Positions 1 to 6,695 of a stretch of DNA of 16,042 bases are shown piece by piece. Each line of letters starts with the position of its first letter. Within the stretch, counting starts at the first letter, position 1. The translations under genes were made by a program, and so were the position numbers. Source of the DNA: Syntrophaceae bacterium UBA6087 (GTDB taxonomy: Bacteria; Desulfobacterota; Desulfomonilia; UBA1062); contig DIXF01000006.1 in the NCBI GenBank assembly GCA_002448235.1, forward strand, positions 1-16,042, given 5' to 3'. The notes under the pieces were generated by a model. That model searched no databases. It saw only the letters and a list, made by a program, of their open reading frames with translations, and was not told where the DNA came from.

Positions 1-40
1 TCACATGCGGCTTCGTCCTCTTGAAGGTCTCCTTTGCCAT
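1..40 (-). CDS. tuf: Elongation factor Tu, N-terminal fragment (cut by window edge)
   Basis: Reading the minus strand from the ATG at 40-38 gives MAKETFKRTKPHV. This matches the highly conserved EF-Tu N-terminus (MAKEKFERTKPHVN in many bacteria). EF-Tu is the GTPase that carries aminoacyl-tRNA to the ribosome. A strong Shine-Dalgarno (AAGGGGGA, minus strand of 47-54) sits 6 nt upstream of the ATG. Only 13 codons are inside the window, so no GTPase motif can be seen. The call rests on the peptide, the RBS and the context: four tRNA genes lie just upstream in the order found ahead of tufB in E. coli, and tuf is probably co-transcribed with them. Confidence 0.9.
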   Translation of the reverse strand, partial: MAKETFKRTKPHV

Positions 41-90
41 CTGCAGTCCCCCTTAACGTATTTTTTTCTCTGCACAAGCCAAACAGGTGA

Positions 91-163
91 AGCCCAAGCC
101 CGGGATCGAACCGGGCACCTCTTCCTTACCAAGGAAGTGCTCTACCTACTGAGCTACTTGGGC
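91..163 (-). tRNA. tRNA-Thr (anticodon GGT)
   Basis: The minus strand folds into a 73-nt cloverleaf. The acceptor stem is GCCCAAG/CTTGGGC with discriminator U. The anticodon arm is CTTCC-TTGGTAA-GGAAG (anticodon GGT), and the T arm is GCCCG-TTCGATC-CGGGC style. The 3' CCA is not encoded. This is the last tRNA before tuf, equivalent in position to E. coli thrT. Confidence 0.96.
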
Positions 164-187
164 AGTATCCACAAGAGAGGGGTATGG

Positions 188-261
188 AGCGGGAAACGGG
201 ATTCGAACCCGCGACCCTCAGCTTGGAAGGCTGACGCTCTAGCCAACTGAGCTACTCCCGC
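188..261 (-). tRNA. tRNA-Gly (anticodon TCC)
   Basis: A 74-nt cloverleaf on the minus strand. The acceptor stem is GCGGGAG/TTCCCGC with a terminal G-U pair and discriminator U. The anticodon arm is TCAGC-CTTCCAA-GCTGA, giving anticodon TCC. CCA is not encoded. It is equivalent in position to E. coli glyT in the tRNA-tufB operon. Confidence 0.96.
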
Positions 262-324
262 ATCACTTATCACAAGGATCAGCAGTCTTACGACTTACGT
301 CTCCTGCGTCCCTCAAAATCCTGG

Positions 325-406
<82 letters not shown>

Positions 407-420
407 CTCACTAATCTTGA

Positions 421-493
421 AGCTGGAGATGGGACTCGAACCCGCAACCTGCTGATTACAAATCAGCTGCTCTACCGATTGAGCTACTCCAGC
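421..493 (-). tRNA. tRNA-Thr (anticodon TGT)
   Basis: A 73-nt cloverleaf. The acceptor stem is GCTGGAG/CTCCAGC with discriminator U. The anticodon arm is GCTGA-TTTGTAA-TCAGC, giving anticodon TGT. It is the first tRNA of the operon, matching E. coli thrU. The T stem reads GCGGG against CCCAT, so it contains one G-U pair and one C-A mismatch. The rest of the fold is normal, so I treat it as functional. Confidence 0.94.
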
Positions 494-527
494 CCGGTTA
501 GCGCACGAATAGCTTGCGCAGAAATCG

Positions 528-557
528 TCTGTATCTCAATGCTCACTTAAAAGTCAA
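528..557 (-). promoter_or_regulatory. Sigma70-like promoter of the tRNA-tuf operon
   Basis: On the minus strand, TTGACT (552-557) is followed after 18 nt by TACAGA (528-533). Transcription would start near 520, about 27 nt upstream of the first tRNA. The hexamers are good but not perfect. This is the best promoter-like match upstream of tRNA-Thr(TGT). Confidence 0.5.
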
Positions 558-773
558 GGGGTAATATCGAACCGGGATAAATTTCTTTTCGGCAGGACAA
601 AAGCCCTTGTCTTTCATAAGGGCGTGATACACGATGTTCTATAGATGATCAACCATTCATTTTGGATTCATAATACGTCGGTAGTATCGGAAATCAAGTA
701 CATTTCTCATGAACTTGAAAATCCTCCAAATCTGTTGACCCATGAATATCACCGTGTTAACAATGCCCCTCGT

Positions 774-1493
774 ATGGAAAACAAGATCGTTCACCTCGCA
801 ATCATCATGGACGGGAACGGAAGATGGGCCAAGAGCCGTGGTTTTACAAGGCTCAAAGGTCATGAAGCCGGCGCACAGGCTGCGAGAAGGATTGTGGAAG
901 CTGCAAAGCACAGAGGCATCACCTACCTCACCCTCTACGCCTTCTCCTCCGAGAACTGGCGGCGCCCGAAAGACGAGGTCGAAGGCCTGTTCAGGCTCCT
1001 TGAGGGATTCATCGAACGGGAGGTCGAGAAGCTCATGGAAGAAGGCGTGTGCCTGCATACCATCGGCGACCTTTCCAAGTTCCCGGAGAAGCTGCAGCAG
1101 AAGATACAGGCCACAAAGGAAAAGACCAGAGACAACAGCGGCATCCATCTCTCGGTCGCCCTGAACTACGGCGGCAGGGACGATATCATCCGCGGCATCC
1201 GGCAGGTCCTCCGCACCGCGCCTTTGAACAGGGAACTCGACGAGGAGACCTTTTCCCGGTATCTCGACACCTCGTTCATGCCCGACCCCGACCTGCTGAT
1301 CCGGACAGGCGGAGAGTGGCGCGTCAGCAATTTCCTCCTCTGGCAGCTTGCCTATACCGAGATCTACTTCACCGACACCCTCTGGCCCGACTTCGATGAG
1401 AAGGCCCTGGATGCGGCAGTTTCCTGGTTTAACAGCCGGCAGAGGCGTTTCGGGATGACGCCGGAGCAGATCGAAGGCATGCGCAAGCCATGA
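774..1493 (+). CDS. uppS: Isoprenyl transferase (undecaprenyl diphosphate synthase family)
   Basis: A 239-residue cytosolic cis-prenyltransferase. It adds isopentenyl units to farnesyl diphosphate to make the C55 lipid carrier for peptidoglycan and other surface glycans. Diagnostic motifs run in order: IIMDGNGRWA (residues 10-19, with catalytic Asp13), YAFSSENW (55-62), LNYGGRDD (130-137), and the C-terminal signature DPDLLIRTGGEWRVSNFLLW (171-190) followed by LWPDF. The reading frame is open upstream to 645. I chose the ATG at 774 because the conserved family N-terminus begins there and the 43 extra residues resemble nothing in the family. No clear Shine-Dalgarno precedes it. The stop overlaps the cdsA start (ATGA), and it is the first gene of the uppS-cdsA-dxr-rseP-tsaB operon. 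Confidence 0.96.
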   Translation: MENKIVHLAIIMDGNGRWAKSRGFTRLKGHEAGAQAARRIVEAAKHRGITYLTLYAFSSENWRRPKDEVEGLFRLLEGFIEREVEKLMEEGVCLHTIGDLSKFPEKLQQKIQATKEKTRDNSGIHLSVALNYGGRDDIIRGIRQVLRTAPLNRELDEETFSRYLDTSFMPDPDLLIRTGGEWRVSNFLLWQLAYTEIYFTDTLWPDFDEKALDAAVSWFNSRQRRFGMTPEQIEGMRKP

Positions 1494-2299
1494 TGCGCAT
1501 CTTCGGCGCAATCATCCTGCTGGTCATCTTTGCTGTTCCTGCAGTGTTGGGGCCGCCCATGGCGCTGTTCATCATCGCACTCATCGTGCTGCCAACCTGC
1601 CTCTACGAGCTGTACCGCGTAGGGATCGGGGAGAACGCCAAGCTCCTTGGTTGGATCGGCCTGGTCGGCTCATTCCCATACCTTTATACTATATATATGC
1701 ATAACACCGCCCTCTCGTTTCTCCTGCTCTGCGGCCTGAGCCTCCTCATCATGGCTGCCGGGCTCTTTCTGTTCGAGAAAGGAAGGGCGACCGCCATGGA
1801 TATCAATCTCGCCATTTCCGGGCTCATATACCCCCTGGCGCTTTTAAGCTTCTGGGTCCTGCTGCGGAACGACATCGACGGCAGGTTCTGGATGATCTTC
1901 GGCGTCATCTGCACGTTCGGGGCGGACACCGGCGCATATTACACGGGAAAGACTTTCGGACGCCATGCCCTGGCGCCCGGCCTGAGCCCCAAGAAAACCG
2001 TCGAAGGCCTCTATGGGGGCATTGCAACGAGCGTGATTGCCGGAAGCCTGTTCTATATCCTCTACAACCGCTTCGCACCGCTCGAACTGCCCTCCCCGCT
2101 CTGGGCCGTCCCGATCATGGCATGCGCGGTAAGCCTTCTGGATCTCATGGGCGACTTGAGCGCATCGCTGTACAAGAGGCAGTTCGGGGTCAAAGACATG
2201 GGGAATCTGATCCCCGGCCACGGCGGGATGCTCGACCGCATGGACGGGATCATCCCGGTAGGCATCTTCCTCTATTTCGCCATCCAGGTAGTCCGGTAA
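1490..2299 (+). CDS. cdsA: Phosphatidate cytidylyltransferase (CDP-diglyceride synthase)
   Basis: A 269-residue polytopic inner-membrane enzyme that converts phosphatidic acid and CTP to CDP-diacylglycerol, the precursor of bacterial phospholipids. Hydrophobic segments cover most of residues 5-125 and continue at about 133-150, 176-193, 205-221 and 253-268. Conserved family features are the D-x-GAYYTGKxFG region (146-157), LSPKKTVEG (165-173), and the C-terminal signature KR-x4-KD-x-GN-LIPGHGG-x-LDR-x-D (229-252). The start overlaps the uppS stop by 4 nt (ATGA), which points to translational coupling. A second Met codon follows immediately, so the start could shift by one residue. The dxr start follows the stop with no gap. 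Confidence 0.95.
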   Translation: MMRIFGAIILLVIFAVPAVLGPPMALFIIALIVLPTCLYELYRVGIGENAKLLGWIGLVGSFPYLYTIYMHNTALSFLLLCGLSLLIMAAGLFLFEKGRATAMDINLAISGLIYPLALLSFWVLLRNDIDGRFWMIFGVICTFGADTGAYYTGKTFGRHALAPGLSPKKTVEGLYGGIATSVIAGSLFYILYNRFAPLELPSPLWAVPIMACAVSLLDLMGDLSASLYKRQFGVKDMGNLIPGHGGMLDRMDGIIPVGIFLYFAIQVVR

Positions 2300-3475
2300 A
2301 TGAAAACCGTCGCTGTCCTCGGATCAACCGGCTCCATCGGCCGCTCCGCCCTTGATGTGCTCTCCCGTCACACGGGAGAGTTCACGGTCGTGGGCCTCTC
2401 CGCAGGATCGAATGCCGGCCTGCTCAAACAGCAGGCAGACCGGTTCAACGTAAAGCTCCTCGCCCTGGAAAAAAAGGGGACAGATTTATTTTCTGATGCG
2501 AAAAATAAATCTGTCCCCTTTTCCGAAAAAATAAATCTGTCCCCTTTTTCGGTGATGTGGGGGGGGGATGGGGCTACGGAGCTGATTAAAGCGTCAAAGC
2601 CCGATTTCGTGATAAACGGGATCTCGGGGGCGGCCGGCTTTCTTCCGTCTCTGGAAGCGATCCGTCAGGGCGCCGTCCTGGCCCTGGCCAACAAGGAGTC
2701 CCTGGTGATCGGCGGGGCGTTCATCACCGAAGAGGCCGCACTGACGGGTGCGCGGATCGTCCCGGTGGATTCGGAGCACTCCGCGATCTTCCAGTGCCTT
2801 GCCGGTGAAGACCGCAACGAGATCAGCCGCATCATCCTCACCGCCTCGGGCGGCCCTTTCCGGACGCGGCCGAAGGAGACCTTTTCCTCAGTCACCCGTG
2901 AGGAAGCGCTGAATCATCCTACCTGGTCGATGGGCAAGAGGATCACCATCGATTCGGCGACCATGATGAACAAGGGGCTCGAGATCATCGAGGCCCACTG
3001 GCTGTTCGGCGTGCCTCTGCCCCTGATCGAGGTCGTGGTGCACCCCCAGAGCATCATCCACTCCATGGTGGAATTTCATGATATGAGCATCAAGGCGCAG
3101 ATGGGGATTCCCGATATGCGCATCCCCATCGCCTATGCGCTCTCATGGCCGGGCAGGATGAACTTGCCCCTGAAACCGTTGGAAATGAAAGACATGGGAA
3201 AACTCGAGTTCTTCGATCCCGATGAGGAGAAGTTCCCCGCGCTGAAGCTTGCCCGGTCGGCCATGGAGGACCCCAAGGTGCTGCCGTGCATCATGAACGC
3301 CGCTGACGAAAAAGCGGTCGAGGGCTTCCTGAAAGGCCGCATCAGGTTCGATCAGATAATCGATATAACCACGAAAGTTATGGACAAGCTCGCCGGTTCA
3401 AGGGTAGACTCACCGGCTGATTTGTTAGAACTCGATACAAAATCAAGATACATCGCGGAGACACTGTTATCATGA
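2300..3475 (+). CDS. dxr: 1-deoxy-D-xylulose 5-phosphate reductoisomerase with an in-frame repeat element
   Basis: A 391-residue NADPH-dependent enzyme (IspC) making 2-C-methylerythritol 4-phosphate, the first committed MEP-pathway step. This pathway supplies the isoprenoid units that UppS uses. Visible features are the NADPH loop GSTGSIG (8-14), LANKESLV (129-136), the metal-binding VDSEH (156-160, Asp157 and Glu159), NKGLEIIEAH with Glu228, HPQSIIHSMVEF (248-259) and MGIPDMRIPIAY (268-279). Residues about 58-85 are encoded by a palindromic repeat (see the repeat entry) and do not look like IspC. All catalytic motifs lie downstream of it and are intact, and the frame stays open. Total length is close to the family norm (398 in E. 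coli), so the element may have replaced native codons. A nine-G run at 2559-2567 follows. The start abuts cdsA, and the stop overlaps rseP by 4 nt. Confidence 0.95.
   Translation: MKTVAVLGSTGSIGRSALDVLSRHTGEFTVVGLSAGSNAGLLKQQADRFNVKLLALEKKGTDLFSDAKNKSVPFSEKINLSPFSVMWGGDGATELIKASKPDFVINGISGAAGFLPSLEAIRQGAVLALANKESLVIGGAFITEEAALTGARIVPVDSEHSAIFQCLAGEDRNEISRIILTASGGPFRTRPKETFSSVTREEALNHPTWSMGKRITIDSATMMNKGLEIIEAHWLFGVPLPLIEVVVHPQSIIHSMVEFHDMSIKAQMGIPDMRIPIAYALSWPGRMNLPLKPLEMKDMGKLEFFDPDEEKFPALKLARSAMEDPKVLPCIMNAADEKAVEGFLKGRIRFDQIIDITTKVMDKLAGSRVDSPADLLELDTKSRYIAETLLS
2472..2552. repeat. Palindromic repeat (three 21-bp units) embedded in dxr
   Basis: Unit 1 (2472-2492) starts AAAAGGGGACAG. Unit 2 (2502-2522) is its perfect 21-bp reverse complement after a 9-nt spacer. 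Unit 3 (2528-2548) is a direct copy of unit 2, offset by 26 nt. Unit 3 is also framed by CCGAAAAA (2523-2530) and TTTTTCGG (2545-2552), a second 8-bp inverted repeat. The structure is strongly palindromic and more AT-rich than the surrounding gene, which suggests REP/BIME-like or MITE-like mobile sequence. That class assignment is inference. It is read through in frame. Confidence 0.85.
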
Positions 3476-4551
3476 TAACCATTCTCGCTTTTATCATCGT
3501 ACTGGGCATCCTCATCTTCATTCACGAACTCGGACACTTCCTCCTGGCAAAGCTCAACGGGGTCGGCGTGCTGAAATTCTCCTTAGGCTTCGGCCCTGCG
3601 CTCTTCAAAAAGAAGATCGGCGAGACCGAGTACCGCCTTTCCGTTGTGCCTTTGGGCGGATACGTAAAAATGCTGGGCGAAGATCCGGCCGATGAGGAAA
3701 GCAGGCTCTCCGCCATGGACCCGAGCCGGTCCTTTTCAAAGAAGAGCCTGGGCGCCCGCTCGGCTATCGTTGTCGCAGGCCCGCTGTTCAACCTGCTGCT
3801 CGCGATCCTCATCTACATGCTCATCGGCTGGACAGGCATCCCGACGGTTCCCCCGGTCATCGGAACCGTGGTCAAGGACTCCCCGGCAGACAAGTCGGGC
3901 CTGAAGGCCGGAGATACCATTGTCTCTCTCCAGGGCAATCCCGTGAAATCCTGGGAAGACATCCCCGGCTTCATGGAAGGCGCAACCGGAAAAGACCGTC
4001 TGGAGATCATTATCGAGCGGGACGGCACCCAGTTCACGGTGCATACGACCCCGGTGGTGAGCAAGGGAACCAATATCTTCGGCGAGGAGATCGACCGGGC
4101 CATGATCGGCATCACCCGCACGGAAAAGATCGTAAAGGAAAAGCTGGGACTTTTCTCGGGCATCGGCTACGGGTTCACCCAGAGCTGGCAGGTTATCAAG
4201 CTCACCGGCATCGGCGTGTGGAAAATGCTCGACGGCTCGATCGACGTCAAGAAGAGCCTCGGAGGACCGATCCTCATCGCCCAGGTCTCGGGAGAAACCT
4301 TCCGGGCTGGCGTCATGCCGTTCTTTTCCATGATCGCATTCATCAGCATCAACCTCTTTCTCATCAATCTGCTTCCCATCCCCGTACTCGACGGCGGGCA
4401 CATCATGCTCTTCGGCATCGAGGCGGCCCTGGGCAGGCCGCTGAAAGACAGGCCGCGGGAGATCGCCCAGCAGATAGGGCTCTTCCTCCTCATCCTCCTG
4501 ATGCTGCTCGCGCTGTACAACGACCTTTCAAGAATATTCCAGGGAGGATAG
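3472..4551 (+). CDS. rseP: RIP metalloprotease RseP (site-2 protease, M50)
   Basis: A 359-residue inner-membrane zinc protease that cleaves transmembrane segments, classically anti-sigma factors during envelope stress, and remnant signal peptides. The first membrane helix carries the zinc motif HELGH (18-22). The third zinc ligand lies in NLLPIPVLDGGH (299-310, Asp307). Membrane segments are at about 2-24, 97-119, 283-303 and 334-349. A PDZ domain covers roughly 125-200. Only one PDZ is evident, whereas E. coli RseP (450 residues) has two, so this is the shorter form common outside Gammaproteobacteria. The start overlaps the dxr stop (ATGA). Confidence 0.95.
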   Translation: MITILAFIIVLGILIFIHELGHFLLAKLNGVGVLKFSLGFGPALFKKKIGETEYRLSVVPLGGYVKMLGEDPADEESRLSAMDPSRSFSKKSLGARSAIVVAGPLFNLLLAILIYMLIGWTGIPTVPPVIGTVVKDSPADKSGLKAGDTIVSLQGNPVKSWEDIPGFMEGATGKDRLEIIIERDGTQFTVHTTPVVSKGTNIFGEEIDRAMIGITRTEKIVKEKLGLFSGIGYGFTQSWQVIKLTGIGVWKMLDGSIDVKKSLGGPILIAQVSGETFRAGVMPFFSMIAFISINLFLINLLPIPVLDGGHIMLFGIEAALGRPLKDRPREIAQQIGLFLLILLMLLALYNDLSRIFQGG

Positions 4552-4558
4552 CATCGGC

Positions 4559-5242
4559 GTGATCCTGCTGGCCCTCGACACCTCCACCGATGCCTGTACG
4601 GTTGCGCTCATAGACGGCAAAGGCCCCGCCTATGAGATCACCATCCCTGTCCGGACGGGACACGCAGGCAGCCTGCTTCCCCTCATCGACACGCTCTTCG
4701 CCATAAGCCCGTATACGCGGGACGATGTGGACCTCATTGCCGTTGGGATCGGCCCCGGTTCGTTCACCGGGATCAGGATCGGCATCGCGACCGCCAAAGG
4801 ACTCTCCCTGGCCCTGGACCGGCCGCTCGCGGGAGTGAACACCCTCGATGTCCTGGCAGCAAACGCCCTGCCGTCAAATCTTCCCATCCTGCCGGTCATC
4901 GACGCACGGAAGTCGGAGATCTTCTGCAGGCTCTATTCCCCGGACGGGGCCCCGCTTTCTCCCCCCATGAACGCCAGACCGGAAGATCTCGCCGAATCCG
5001 TCGCGACCGAGACCCTCTTCATCGGAAACGGCATCCCCCTGTACCGCGAAGAATTCTCCCGCATCCTCGGGAAGAACTATATCGAAGGTCCGGAGCATCT
5101 CTGGTATCCCAGGGCATCGGTCATCGGACGCATTGCGCTCTCCGATCTCTCCCGGAATGCGGTCCAGCCTGCGGAACCCCTGTATGTGCGGTCTTCGGAT
5201 GCCGTGCTTACCTTGAAAAAAATGGGGATGAAAAATACCTGA
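4559..5242 (+). CDS. tsaB: tRNA threonylcarbamoyladenosine biosynthesis protein TsaB
   Basis: A 227-residue ASKHA-fold protein. TsaB pairs with TsaD and TsaE to put the threonylcarbamoyl group on A37 of ANN-decoding tRNAs (t6A). Seen here are the N-terminal LALDTSTDACTVAL (4-17), the GIGPGSFTGIRIG core motif (63-75) and DARKSEIFC (115-123). The start is GTG at 4559, which places the conserved N-terminus at the right position. AGGGAGG (4541-4547), inside the end of rseP, serves as ribosome binding site 11 nt upstream. Seven nt separate it from rseP, so it is the last gene of this operon. Two of its predicted tRNA substrates (tRNA-Thr) are encoded at the start of the window. Confidence 0.93.
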   Translation: MILLALDTSTDACTVALIDGKGPAYEITIPVRTGHAGSLLPLIDTLFAISPYTRDDVDLIAVGIGPGSFTGIRIGIATAKGLSLALDRPLAGVNTLDVLAANALPSNLPILPVIDARKSEIFCRLYSPDGAPLSPPMNARPEDLAESVATETLFIGNGIPLYREEFSRILGKNYIEGPEHLWYPRASVIGRIALSDLSRNAVQPAEPLYVRSSDAVLTLKKMGMKNT

Positions 5243-5250
5243 TCTCTTGC

Positions 5251-5274
5251 GCCGCCCGGAATCGATGCGGCGGC
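5251..5274. terminator. Weak hairpin between convergent genes
   Basis: GCCGCC (5251-5256) pairs with GGCGGC (5269-5274) across a 12-nt loop, in the 60-bp gap between convergent tsaB and the CBS-domain gene. It could end transcription from both sides, but no clear U tract follows on either strand, so this is only a candidate. Confidence 0.25.
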
Positions 5275-5302
5275 ATTATCCTTTGCAGCGATCCTTGAAG
5301 GC

Positions 5303-6562
5303 TTACAGCTCTTCTTCGTCCAGTTTGACCCGGACGCGCGATACGCGATTGCCCCGCATGCGCTCGACCCTGAACTGCATGTCCTGCCAGGACACCTTGT
5401 CACCCTCTTCCGGGATGCGGTCGAACAGCTCGTAGATAAGGCCCGAGAGGGTGTCGTACTCCTCGGGGAATTCCCGGCCGATGTACCTGCCCAGGTCCCT
5501 CAGGCCGATGTTGCCGGTGACGACGTAGCTCCTGTCGCCCAGCGGGATGACATGGGCGAGCACGGCATCGTGCTCGTCGATGATATCGCCCGTGATCTCC
5601 TCGATGATATCCTCCAGGGTGATGCCCCCTTTCACGGTCCCGTACTCGTCGACGATGAACGCCATGTGCAGGCGCTTCTTCTGAAAATCGACGAGCTGCT
5701 TGAGGATGGGTTTCGTCTCGGGGATGAAGTATGCCTCGCGCATGCACTCCCTGACATGGAAATGCTGCCGGTCGTCCAGGAAACGCCAGATATCCCTGAT
5801 ATGGAGGTATCCGACGATGTTGTCCCTTTCTTCCTCATAGACCGGGTACCGGCTGTGGCTTCTCGTCGCGATGACCTTCACGACATCCTCGAACGAGCTG
5901 TCTATCGGGACGAACTCCATATCGGTAAGCGGAATCATGATCTTCTTTACCGGCACCGTATCCATGTCCATTATGGCGACGAGCATCTTCGCCTTGGGCT
6001 CCTGGATGAACCCCTCCTTGTGGCCCATGGTGATGACCGACTCCACGTCCTCTTCCGTGAGCTTGTCGAGCTCGCCGGGCTTGAAGCGGAACAAGGCGAG
6101 GAGCCCCCGGGAGGTCATGGCGAGAAGATGGACTACCGGGTCGAATATCTTGATGATCGCGTTGAGCGGGGTAGAGACGAGCATGGAAACTTCGTCCGCA
6201 CGGTAGGCAGCGATAGTCTTCGGCGTTATCTCGGCAAAGATGAGGAGGATGAACGTCATGGCCAGAGACGCATACAGGATGCCCTCGTCGCCGAAGACCG
6301 ATATGAAGAGCGCGGTCGCGATGGCGGAGCACAGGACGTTTACGAAATTATTGCCCAGAAGCAGCGTGCTTATGAGCCTGTCCGGCTCCTTCAGAATCGA
6401 CTCGACGCGCTCGGCTTCGCGGTTTCCCTTTTCCGAGAGGCTCCTGATCCTGAACCGGTTCACCCTCATGAAGGCGGTCTCGCTGCCGGAAAAGAAGGCG
6501 GAGAACAGAATTGCCGCCAGGAGTATGACCGAATAGGCTGCTTCTCTCGTGCCGAAGATCAT
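5303..6562 (-). CDS. CNNM/CorC-HlyC family membrane protein with CBS pair
   Basis: A 419-residue membrane protein of the family often labelled hemolysin C or CorC. Characterised members act in magnesium/cobalt homeostasis, and the hemolysin name is historical. Domain order: a DUF21/CNNM membrane domain (about 5-190, with SAFFSGSETAFMRVNR at 21-36 and the FAEITPKTIAAYRA stretch at 109-122), two CBS domains (about 205-325, including RYPVYEEERDNIVGYLHIRD and VDEYGTVKGGITLEDIIEEI), and a CorC_HlyC C-terminal domain (about 338-416). The acidic C-terminus ends DEEEL. The minus-strand region just upstream contains GGAGGAG and GAGGAGG as ribosome binding sites. It lies 133 bp downstream of the EndoQ-helicase gene on the same strand, with a terminator between them. 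The transported ion cannot be read from the sequence. Confidence 0.92.
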   Translation of the reverse strand: MIFGTREAAYSVILLAAILFSAFFSGSETAFMRVNRFRIRSLSEKGNREAERVESILKEPDRLISTLLLGNNFVNVLCSAIATALFISVFGDEGILYASLAMTFILLIFAEITPKTIAAYRADEVSMLVSTPLNAIIKIFDPVVHLLAMTSRGLLALFRFKPGELDKLTEEDVESVITMGHKEGFIQEPKAKMLVAIMDMDTVPVKKIMIPLTDMEFVPIDSSFEDVVKVIATRSHSRYPVYEEERDNIVGYLHIRDIWRFLDDRQHFHVRECMREAYFIPETKPILKQLVDFQKKRLHMAFIVDEYGTVKGGITLEDIIEEITGDIIDEHDAVLAHVIPLGDRSYVVTGNIGLRDLGRYIGREFPEEYDTLSGLIYELFDRIPEEGDKVSWQDMQFRVERMRGNRVSRVRVKLDEEEL

Positions 6563-6631
6563 CGAACCACTGCTCCTCCGTTTTCCTCCTCAGAATACTT
6601 TGCGGGATTCAACATGTGAATATTACAATGG

Positions 6632-6671
6632 AGAAAAAGAAAAATCCAGGCCAATGTCAAGTACGGCCCGG
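6632..6671 (-). terminator. Rho-independent terminator downstream of the EndoQ-helicase gene
   Basis: On the minus strand CCGGGCC (6671-6665) pairs with GGCCTGG (6652-6646), giving a 7-bp stem with one G-U pair and a 12-nt loop. A T-rich tract follows (plus-strand A-rich 6632-6645). It sits 25 nt past the stop of the helicase gene and would insulate it from the CBS-domain gene. Confidence 0.6.
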
Positions 6672-6695
6672 CCGGGAAAAGGGGGCAGGCAGGCA

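Noticed and set aside
603..623. GCCCTT/AAGGGC hairpin as a terminator
   Set aside because: Only 6 bp with a 9-nt loop and no gene ending there on either strand. The T-rich side faces the minus strand, where nothing is transcribed into it.
5552..6619. 355-codon plus-strand frame opposite the CBS-domain gene
   Set aside because: Low-complexity acidic/arginine-rich shadow translation, while the minus strand encodes a complete CNNM/CorC protein.
6620..6660. TTGACA (minus strand 6655-6660) and TAATAT (6620-6625) as a promoter for the CBS-domain gene
   Set aside because: The spacer is 29 nt, too long for a sigma70 promoter, and the TTGACA lies within the terminator loop.
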